A stretch of DNA of 64,000 nt, from positions 12,524,001 through 12,588,000 of the forward strand of contig JAYESD010000001.1 of NCBI GenBank assembly GCA_036927565.1, read 5' to 3'. This DNA is from Tuctoria greenei (taxonomy: Eukaryota > Streptophyta > Magnoliopsida > Poales > Poaceae). The position numbers and the translations under genes were made by a program. This document shows, in pieces, positions 55,809 through 64,000 of this stretch; within the stretch, counting starts at the first letter, position 1, and the number at the start of each line of letters is the position of its first letter. The notes under the pieces were generated by a model. The model did not search any database and had not been told where the DNA came from. It worked only from the letters and a program-made list of their open reading frames with translations.

Positions 55809-56235
55809 TGCTCTAAAGTTTTCACCTACTTGCCTACCACGACTTGTATTGGCTATTGTTTCACCTCCACGCCTACCTCGACCTACTCGTCATTGTTGGA
55901 GTGAAGAACACAAGGACACACGAGTAGTCATATTTATATAAGGTGATGAGTGCAGTGTCGTTCTTTTCTTGTACGAGATTCGCCTAACATGTATCTGTTG
56001 ATGTCGTGGATAAGATTTGTCTAACACAATAAAGTGCGATGTCGTTCTATTCTTGTACGAGATTTGCCTGACGTGTATCTGTTGATGTCGTGGATAAGAT
56101 TCGCCTGACATGATAAAATGCATTGTCGTTTATATAAAAGATGAGATAAGTCTGAAAAAGATAGTGCATAAACAGAACATATAAAATGTTTTCTACAACA
56201 TAACACAAACATACATGAGTACACGTAACTAATGT

Positions 56236-58138
56236 CTACCACGCTTGTTGAACCTACACGCAATATTCACATGAGCCCGATCATAAGACACGTGTTGTGG
56301 AACTGCCCTCCTCCGTCGCTGCTGAACAGATGCGGGTGTCTCGAACTGCTGTGAAGGCTGAGTCAGAATGGGAGCACCATCCAACTGCGATGCAGGAATT
56401 GTATCATGCTACAGCATGTCCACCAGGAAGTCGTCGATCTCGAAAGGTGTAGCTGGAGCACCATCGTGGTGCGTCTACGAGCCGAACATCTTAGTTTCAT
56501 AGTCTGTTGTGTACATACCTGAATTACCATAACATATTTAATTAGCAAGTTCATTGTGTCCATTATGGTTTTAAGTAGCAAAATCATTGTGCATCATACC
56601 TGCGTCCATACGTGGCACATGCGTGGATGAGTCAGCCAAGTCCGAATAAGGAACCCAAGAAGGTATCTGTGACAACGGGTCTGGAAAGTCTCAAGCAGGT
56701 ACCTGTGTGGACGGGCCTGAGGCCCAAGCAAGTTATTGTGTGGACGGGCCTGGGGCCCAAGCAGGTACCTGTGTCGAGTCTCTGTAGCACAGATACGCAA
56801 GTCCCCTCGATGCTCGACTGTCGTGCTCCTCCATATCATATTGTGTCCAACGCACGTCCTCGTCTGCATCTAACCGATCGAACTCCTTGATGAACCCTTG
56901 ATACACTTTGTGCATCTGCTTGTTACTCCACTCACGCTGCATAAAGAACAAATGTTGTCACATTACTATATTATTATAATTGTGAACAACATGAGTGCAC
57001 TTGAAATATAATAGTACCTGTCGGCGCACCCAAAAAGTACCCATCATAGGACCGTCATCCGGTGTCTCACCGTACTCATCATCAACGTATGGTGCCAGGT
57101 GCACTTGTGGCCGACCTATCATGAACTACTCGTATACCCATAGCTGCAGGAGCAGAGGACAACCAACTAGTACCGCGTTACCTCGAGCCTTCGTGCAAGC
57201 GTCACAAAGTCCTCTGTATGTGGCCACCAACACGGCTGAACCCCAACTATACTGAGGCATTCTCTCTGGTGTAGACTCTACTATCTCTCGAGCAAACAGA
57301 ATCATGTGTCTGTCTACCGAGTCACCGTGCGTGTTGGTGAACATTATCGCACCAAACAGCCACAACAAGTAAGCCTCCAAGTATCTAGTAACAGTGGCAT
57401 CATCGGTGTGTGGATGCATAGTATCCACCTACAATTTTAAAACAAAAAAACTGTTAGTTTCATTTAAATCACATAATAACATTACAAGGTTAATTTGCAT
57501 TGAAATAACACTTAAATAGTATGAAACAGTACCTCGTAGTACGTCAACCACTTCTTCGTCGGACCATGTTGTTGGTCGTTGGGAAGTGGAGAATTAGGGT
57601 CAGTCGCAGGGTGTCGTGCCACATCCTAAAATCGTGTGGACATCTCAACACGCCAAGTGGGCGAGTCCTCAGGGGCAAAAACAACAACACCTGCGATAAG
57701 AAGACCCAACAGGAAAGACACGTCCTCTAGCGTGACGATCATCTCCCCACATGGCATGTGAAACGTGTGGGTCTCTGGTCTCCAACGATCCGTCAACGCA
57801 TGGAGCAGGGCTCTATCGAGGCTGAAACAGTACTTCCAGTCATCACGATCATACGACCTCTCCTCAAGCAGCCTACATATTGGAAGCAGCCCGACTGCAC
57901 TCAACCTGTTTAAAAAACATGAAATTAATATCTACAAAATGAAGAAAGAACTTTTATTATCATATTATCAGAAGAACGTACCTAGGAATCCATCTATCGT
58001 CTAACTTCCAAAACTTAGAAGGCACCTGCAGACGAAGAACGGGCAAATCCTCACCTCTCCAAAGTCGGTAACCTCGGTGCGTTAGATCAATCCGAGACTG
58101 AAGTAGCTCAGGACATTGTCGCTGTTCTGCAGCCATAC
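56236..58138 (-). pseudogene. Plant mobile domain (PMD, MAIN-like) exons
   Basis: Exons: 58138-57982, from 57905 (to about 57532), 57428-57018, 56936 to about 56608, and about 56520-56236. Motifs include Val-Pro-Ser-Lys-Phe-Trp-Lys-Leu-Asp-Asp-Arg-Trp, Arg-Trp-Arg-Pro-Glu-Thr-His-Thr-Phe-His, Leu-Glu-Ala-Tyr-Leu-Leu-Trp-Leu-Phe-Gly and Gln-Tyr-Ser-Trp-Gly-Ser-Ala, diagnostic of the PMD. PMD occurs in MAIN/MAIL silencing factors and in transposons. Stops at TAG 57626-57628, TAG 57126-57128 and further ones in the last exons show decay. The C-terminus is basic (Asn-Lys-Arg-Gly-Arg-His). Confidence 0.78.
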
Positions 58139-58376
58139 CTACATATGACAATGAAAACATTAGTACCATGAAAAACTTGAAAAACATTGAAATGAACGAC
58201 ATGGAGAACATATTCAAATAAAAAAATATGAACAACATTTTCATAACATTACATATGTCAATGTTCGATATAACACACTTCACTTAACATACACGTACAA
58301 ATTCATAGTTCATAATACTAAGATATTGCATAATGTAGCACATCTAGATGTGATAATGCATATCAAATAGCATTAC

Positions 58377-59261
58377 CATCCCTAAACATAGTTGTGCAGC
58401 GTGCACGAGGACGACGCCCGTCCTTAGAATTCTCAGAAGGTCCAACTTCAGCCACATTTGCCCCGTTGTTTGAAATGCAATTTTTATAAGTATGACCAGT
58501 TTGGTTGCACTTGCTGCATGTTCCTGAAATCTGTCAATTTCGGACTCATCCATATCGTTTCTGATACGTCGAGTCTTGCGATGACCTCTTTTATGCTTCA
58601 ACCGCATGGTGTTAGGTCCTCGCAAAGTGTCGGGTCTTGGATCCGTGGTAAATGTTCCATTTGTAGAAAAACCATATATCTCTACATTCCAAGTACTCAC
58701 AACAACCTCTCTCACGGTTAGCACCACAACAATTCTTGTCACTACAGAGAATTTCAAATATGTGCTCTGCAGTCCCCATAGGTCTGACGCGATGAAATGC
58801 GGCTTTTTGGATCTTCTTCTCCATGAACTTGCATATGTACGGTGAATAAGCCAAATTGACACCATTTCTTACTGACATAGCAGTTGTGTAGTGCTCACGA
58901 AAGTACTTGCATGTCCCATATAAAATGCCCTCGACAATAGCAACTAAAGGTAATTCTCTTAAACTGCGTATCACCCATTTGTATATCTGTATTGAGTATC
59001 ATACATTAGCGTGTGTAAAATATAGAAGACTAAATAAAAATTAATAGAAGTAATGTGAAAGAAGAAGGACATCACCTCAGCTAAATTAGTTGTCATGATT
59101 CCATACCTAGCACCATTAGTGTCGTATAACAAAGACCACTTCTCTTTCGGTTCGCGCCGAATCCAACTAGAGAAGTTTCGGCTTGATGAGCCCACAGTTG
59201 GAACTGATATCTCGTTAGGATTGTCCCTACTTGAAGACGCCTCTGCTTGTGTCGTAGTCAA
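58377..59261 (-). pseudogene. MULE transposase C-terminal region with CCHC knuckle
   Basis: Exon 59261-59076 carries Gly-Ile-Met-Thr-Thr-Asn-Leu-Ala-Glu and joins (intron 59075-58987) exon 58986-58377, in frame, giving Ala-Glu-Ile-Tyr-Lys-Trp as in MuDR-type transposases. Downstream come the Val-Glu-Gly-Ile-Leu-Tyr-Gly-Thr motif, a basic Arg-Arg-Ile-Arg-Asn segment and an intact CCHC knuckle (about 58470-58520). Two frameshifts (near 58735 and 58530) break it, and the SWIM finger expected between appears lost. The catalytic DDE part lies beyond the Tat insertion at 59518. Confidence 0.75.
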
Positions 59262-59517
59262 TTCGTCTAGACGTTGCCATAGAGCAATAAACTTCCTCTC
59301 TTGATTTTGACTTGAACAAATTCATAAGTTGTTTGTTCTTGAAGTGACTAAAAAAGTTAGCGCATAAATTCCTCATGCAATATCTTGATTGAATGTCTGT
59401 TCAATAAGGTTCTTGCCCACACTCGAAGGAACCATGATTCAAATCAGATATTGCTTTAAGCAATCCAGCATGGCGATCGTGTATCAAACAAACATCAGGA
59501 CGTTCTTGAACTACAAC

Positions 59518-60395
59518 TGTCGGTACCCTCCGTACCGGATACCTCTTGGGATTGCAAAGATCACAAGGAAACTCCATCTACCAGATTTGAAGACCTCCGA
59601 AGGCCCCACATGTCAGGCGTAATCGGACCTGCTTCCCCGACATGGTTAGTCCCAAGGCCGCCACATATATCATAAGACCGGAGCTATCACCCACACATGG
59701 GAAGCTCCGGTCGGTATACCAATATGGAACCCCGGACCTAACCCAGACAGAGGGAAGCTCCGGTACTGACACGTGTCCAGTAGCACCGGACCTACTCCTC
59801 CACAACGATAAGCTCTAGTGCTACACGTGGCGACCGTCGGACCTTCAACTTCAATAATCAGGCTGGTGGACCCCCCAACGGCTCCGGACCTTCAAGGAGC
59901 AATCAAAGACTTCAAGACCCGATTAAGTGTCATTAATACCATATTAATGACACACGATCGGATGACCCTTAATACTGGTAACGGCAATGTTAAGGCCCGT
60001 TACCAGGCTATTACGGGTAGTTAACCCCATTTATTGTGTATCAAGCAAGTGTAACCGTCGAGGCCACCTGTCGGGCCAGGGTAACGTTGTAATGACCAGT
60101 CCTTGTACTATAAAAGGACTGATCGACGATACACAAGGGACGGTTCGAGACCACTACTGAACACCCTGAGCAAGATGAGCTTCTTCTTCTGTATCTTCTT
60201 CTAGACTCACAAGCTTAATACCTCACCAACATACCCCGTGGAGTAGGGTATTACGCTCAGGTGGCCCGAACCATGTAAATCTCTGTGTACACATGTCTTT
60301 CACCTTCTTGAATCTCTGCGCGTCCATTACCGAACTACAACTCCTCGATCTACCAAAGGTAGTGTCGGGAGATCCGCCAGTTCCAAACACCGACA
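59518..60395 (+). repeat. 5' LTR of the second Tat element (878 bp)
   Basis: It begins TGTCGGTACC and ends ACCGACA, with TATAAAAG at 60109-60116. It resembles the 851-bp LTR at 31679 in order of motifs, with many substitutions. Confidence 0.85.
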
Positions 60396-60432
60396 GTTGG
60401 CACGCCAAGTAGGGGCGCCCGAGATTTCAAGT

Positions 60433-62210
60433 ATGGTGAACTCAGCTGCTGGATCATCCAACGGCAACCCTGCCGTTCAACCCGCTGGAGGCGATCCCTC
60501 CAACATCCAGCAACCAGCAGGTGCTGTGGCTCCAGCAGGAGTCATGCCTCCACCACCACCGCCTGCACGAGCACGTCAAGCTGAGCAGCGTGACGGTGCA
60601 TCGACGTCGGTCACTGCATCGACAAATAACAACAACCCTGAACGCACGCTTCATGCAGCGCGTGCTCTCCTCCAACGTCCACCACCTCCAGGTGCATCCC
60701 AGGGTGCAATGGAGCAGTGGAGAGCTGATATGGAACATCTGGTTACAGCAGCAGCCGACCGCATCAGCAACCATGGTCCTCCTCCTTTGGGGCGGGCCCC
60801 ATTGTAGCGCCGGACCGTGTCTGGCAGACTTGGTCTGCATGCTTCTCAGAATAGGAGGCGTGCTACATCACAACAAGTTACGTTGCTACCCTCCGTGGCG
60901 ACGTACTCATATGGTAACCAGGATGTTAACTCATGACCTCCGGGCGGTGCTTGATCGCTGTTACCATCAGCAGGACGGTCGTGTCCATATCGAGCGTGCT
61001 CGCGAAAGCCGAGAGGCTCGAGACAGCCCTGCTCCCGAGGGATTATGAAGATGCTGTTCTGCACTGGCCATGCACCTACGCATGGTCATATGGCCACAAA
61101 AGTTCTGGCCTCACCTGCTGGAGAAATTTGACAGGACAGTTAACCCCGCCGAGTTTCTCCAAATTTACACCACCGCATCCTTGCGGTCGGAGGTAACGAG
61201 GCCGTAATGGCCACTACTTCCCAGTGGCTTTGACTGGGACCGCCAGGTCCTAGTTCATGAGCCTTCCTCACAACTCTATCAATAGTTGGGAGGAATTGTG
61301 CCAACAGTTCACTGCTAATTTCGGGAGTTCATACACCCGAACAGGCACCAAACTTGACCTTTTTGCAGTTGTGCAGAAGGGGGGAGAATCCCTGCGCTCA
61401 TTTATCCAGAGGTTCTCCCATGTACGAAACACCATTCCTTCTATCTCTAGCACTTCTGTTATCGTGGCATTTAGATAGGGCGTACGGGATAAGAAGATGT
61501 TGGAGAAGTTGGTGGTCAAGGAGATCACCAGTGTCACGGAGCTCTTCAGCTTGACACACAAATGTGCCAAAGCTGCGGAGGGCTGAGAAATGCACTCCAA
61601 ACCACCTCCAGAGGATGGCAAAAAATCCTCCAAAGGCGAAGCCACTACCTCCGGGAGTGGCAAAAAGAAGAAAAAGCCCAACAGCAAGAAGAAGTTGTCG
61701 GCTGGCACATCCACTGCTGCAGCTGCACCAGCTCCGGGTGGCCGGGGGCCACGCCCCGAGAAACGACCTCGACCGTCCTCTAAAGACGGTGGCAACTCCA
61801 AAATGTGGTGTCCTATCCACAAGTCTAACGGCCACAACTTGGAGGACTGCCGGGAGGTCCAAAACCTTGCCGAGCGCTACCACAAGCGCCGGGAAGAAGT
61901 TCCTTTCCGTCAAAGGGAAGGAAAACGAAAAGTCAATGAAGCTCTGGCTGAAGAGGAGCTCGGCTTCCAGGACACCAAAAAGTTCCTAAAGGTTGTCTAC
62001 ACCTTCGTCGACGACGACTCTGACGTCTCCGACAATGAGCGTCGGAAGACCATGAACACCATCTTTGGTGGTTCGTGGGACATCGCCTCCCGCCGTGTCC
62101 TCAAGACTATGCGGCAGGACATGGCCTCAGTAGCTCCTACAGCCAGGGCGGAGCCTCATCGAAAGTGGATGGACACACCCATCGTTTTTGATTCTTCAGA
62201 CTGCCCTTAG
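60433..62210 (+). pseudogene. Tat Gag of the second element, multiply broken
   Basis: ATG 60433 starts the same MVNSAAGSSN sequence as 32568. A TAG at 60805-60807 and several frame changes (near 61050-61250 and 61430-61600) break it. The gag domain core is at 61257-61430. The region missing from the 31679 element is present here: a Lys/Ser-rich linker, a Cys...His...His...Cys-type motif (about 61805-61850: Cys-Pro-Ile-His, His-Asn, Asp-Cys) and an acidic tail ending at TAG 62208-62210. Confidence 0.8.
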
Positions 62211-62246
62211 AACATGATAGGAGCTGGTCAGCTACCTTTGATGGTA

Positions 62247-62528
62247 TCACCTACCGTCAATAACATTCAACTCCACCATGTAATGGTGGACGGAGGTTCG
62301 GGGCCGAACCTCATAAGCTTCGAAGCCTTCGTCAAGCTTCAGCTCTGACCTTCGGACCTTCGCCCCTCCCGACCTTTCTCCGGAGTAGGCCCAGGGGACA
62401 TAACACCACTCGGTGCCATTACTCTCCCCGCGACCTTCGGGACTCGGGAGAATTATCACACTGAGAAGTTGATCTTTGACGTCGCTCAGATCAACTTGCC
62501 CTTCAACGCCTTTCTGGGCAGGCCTGCC
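62247..62528 (+). pseudogene. Tat protease fragment
   Basis: The motif Met-Val-Asp-Gly-Gly-Ser-Gly (about 62282-62302) is the aspartic protease active site of Tat elements. A later segment has Asn-Ala-Phe-Leu-Gly-Arg-Pro-Ala (about 62500-62526). It is frameshifted between these motifs and cut by the SIRE LTR at 62529. Confidence 0.65.
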
Positions 62529-63904
62529 TGTAAGGATCGAAATGCCCAAGAGGGGGGGTGAATTGGGCTTTCTTTCAATTTTTAAAGCAATTAAGATTAA
62601 CGACCTCAAGGCCCAATTCCCTATGCAATTAAACTATGCAATCAATGTAAATTAAAGTTGCGGAATGAAGATTGCATAAGAGTAAAAGGGAGAGGGATGC
62701 AAACGCTCAAGGGACACGGAGTTTATCCCGTGGTTCGGTAAGATCACAAGGATCTTCCTACATCCACGTTGTGGCACCCACCGAAGGGTTTTGCCACTCC
62801 CAAGTCACCGAGACAAGGGGGTTCTTCACTATTCTTCTCCGTTCGCCAACCTCGGCAAGGTGGAGCTCAAGCCTTGTACACTTTGGGATCCTCCGGGCTT
62901 CCACAATCTTCTTGGCAAGCTCCGGAAGGTGCACACACCAAGGAACACTCCCCTAGGGCTCTCACTACACTAGAGACTCCAATCACCAAGAATGGAGGCA
63001 CCCAAGCACTATCTCTAGCTAGTTCTAGCCTATCTCTTGGTGTACAAATGATGAGCAAATGATGTGAAAGGGGTAGCTCTATTGCTTGAATGCTCTAGGA
63101 TGTGTAGAGTATGTCTGGGCTTCAAGTCTTGTCGATTTGACAGGTTGAAGGGGTATAAATAGCCAGCCTCCACGAGATAGCCGTTGGAAAAGTAGGCTGA
63201 CATCACTTCTCTGCGAACACCGGATGATCCGATGTCTCCCCTTCAGTTAACATCGGTCAAAGCCAAATTAGCTGATGTCACTGTGTCAGATATGACCGTT
63301 GTTAGACCGATGTTGATCTGTCTTCTCATCGGATGATCCGGTGGCTCTTCCTCCAGAATTTTGCTTGATCTTGAGGCTCACTGGAGTGATCGACCGATGT
63401 GTGTAAGTCTGCACATCGGATGATCCGGTGCTTCACTTGGTCCAATGGTATTGCAATCTGTGATGATGGACCGATGTCACTGAGCCACTCACATCGGATG
63501 ATCCGGTGAGTACATTTGTCTGAGGTCTTCTTCTTCAGTTGAACCAACTCGACCGATGTGTGTCAACTCAAAGACCATCGGATGATCCGGTGTGTTCAAC
63601 TTGTTGACTTCGAGTTGTTTTGAGTTGTTCTTTTGGAATTTGAACTTGTGACCTCTTTGACACTTGTTTGAAATGTTGTTTTGATTGTCTTCAAGCATTG
63701 AGTGATATCAAGTTAGGGCTTTCACTTCTTGTCTTCATATGATTTGATTTGATCTCATTCGTTGATTTTATATGGGTCTCCAATGTAGTTTTGATTTCAT
63801 TTGATTGAGTGTTATTGAGACCTTGCATTCACAAATTCATTAGTAATATCGAATGGTTGTCATTAATCACCGAAACCATACCTCATGGGGCCTAGATGCT
63901 TTCA
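62529..63904 (-). repeat. 3' LTR of the minus-strand SIRE element (~1376 bp)
   Basis: On its sense strand it begins TGAAAGCATCTAGG and ends GATCCTTACA. Five copies of a CGGATGATCCG-type palindrome lie at about 63220-63590, in the same U3 position as GGACTAGTCC in the other SIRE LTRs. A TATTTATA box-like site lies at 63152-63162. It is the same family as 13501-13848. Confidence 0.85.
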
Positions 63905-63920
63905 ATCTCCCCCTTTTTGG
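63905..63920 (-). other. Polypurine tract of the minus-strand SIRE element
   Basis: The minus-strand sequence AAAAAGGGGGAGAT abuts the LTR start, identical to the tract at 25919-25932. Confidence 0.88.
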
Positions 63921-64000
63921 TGATTGATGACAACACAATAATTTAAAGCACAATAATAATGAATTTGATGATAGTACTCAAGTATATATGCAATGAATAC

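Larger units (their letters stand above)
54467..59304 (-). mobile_element. MULE (Mutator-like) remnant with transposase C-terminus, PMD and GRF exons; 5' end outside window
   Basis: Minus-strand exons encode, in order, the end of a MuDR-type transposase (59261-58377), a plant mobile domain (58138-56236) and two GRF-type zinc-finger pieces (55808-55345, 54682-54467). The Tat element at 59518 truncates the transposase gene on its 5' side. No TIRs were identified, so the limits are those of recognised coding sequence. Confidence 0.7.
59518..62528 (+). mobile_element. Second Tat-lineage gypsy element, left part, decayed
   Basis: It shares the TGTCGGTACCCT start, PBS and gag N-terminus with the element at 31679 but is a distinct, older copy. 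LTR 59518-60395 (878 bp), PBS from 60398, gag and the start of protease are visible. It is then interrupted at 62529 by a minus-strand SIRE element and continues beyond the window. Confidence 0.85.
62529..64000 (-). mobile_element. SIRE-type copia element, minus strand, 3' end only
   Basis: Read on the minus strand, the window holds the last ~80 bp of the internal region, the polypurine tract and a full 3' LTR. Gag-pol lies beyond the right edge. The internal stretch TGTCATCAATCACCAAAAAG is shared with the SIRE element at 25900. Confidence 0.85.

Overview
The window is nuclear DNA of a flowering plant, almost certainly a grass (Poaceae). The grounds are SIRE/Maximus-type copia elements with repeated short LTR palindromes, Tekay- and Tat-lineage gypsy elements, CACTA (TNP2 plus Ptta/En/Spm) elements, a MULE with a plant mobile domain, GC-rich coding sequence and GT-AG introns. 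The species cannot be named from sequence alone. No organellar, bacterial, rRNA, tRNA or CRISPR sequence was recognised. One confident host gene is present: a three-exon R2R3-MYB transcription factor on the minus strand (45129-47202).

Layout, left to right. 1-11788: a Ty3/gypsy chromovirus (Tekay/Del-like), 2.8 kb LTRs, cut at its left end by the window. Besides gag-pol with a chromodomain it carries an upstream ORF whose N-terminus closely copies the histone H3 tail. 11789-13848: remnant of a SIRE-type copia element (env-like ORF fused to a truncated LTR). 13849-43628: a large decayed CACTA transposon with two genes, split by a complete SIRE copia element (15541-27578, target duplication ATGAT) and a Tat-lineage gypsy element (31679-42140, target duplication GCGCC, LTRs identical by eye). 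The Tat element has lost protease and RT but keeps RNase H, integrase and an apparently intact spliced antisense gene.

43629-53851: MITEs, a 42-bp tandem duplication, the MYB gene, and a duplicated block whose second copy was hit by a small TTA-flanked MITE and a 1.8 kb non-autonomous CACTA element, then a hAT-like MITE inside an older MITE. 53852-59517: minus-strand remains of a MULE: transposase C-terminus, plant mobile domain (PMD) exons and GRF-type zinc-finger exons. 59518-62528: left part of a second, decayed Tat gypsy element, interrupted from 62529 by a minus-strand SIRE element whose 3' LTR fills the window to 63904.

The elements do not form one pathway; they are nested layers. LTR comparison by eye gives the order: Tat element at 31679 (0 differences seen in 851 bp) youngest, chromovirus (about 2%) and SIRE copia (about 2.7%) older, their CACTA host older still. 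The most unusual signals are the H3-tail-like ORF next to a chromodomain integrase, the intact spliced antisense gene in a recently inserted element lacking RT, and a splice-compatible transposase-PMD junction in the MULE.
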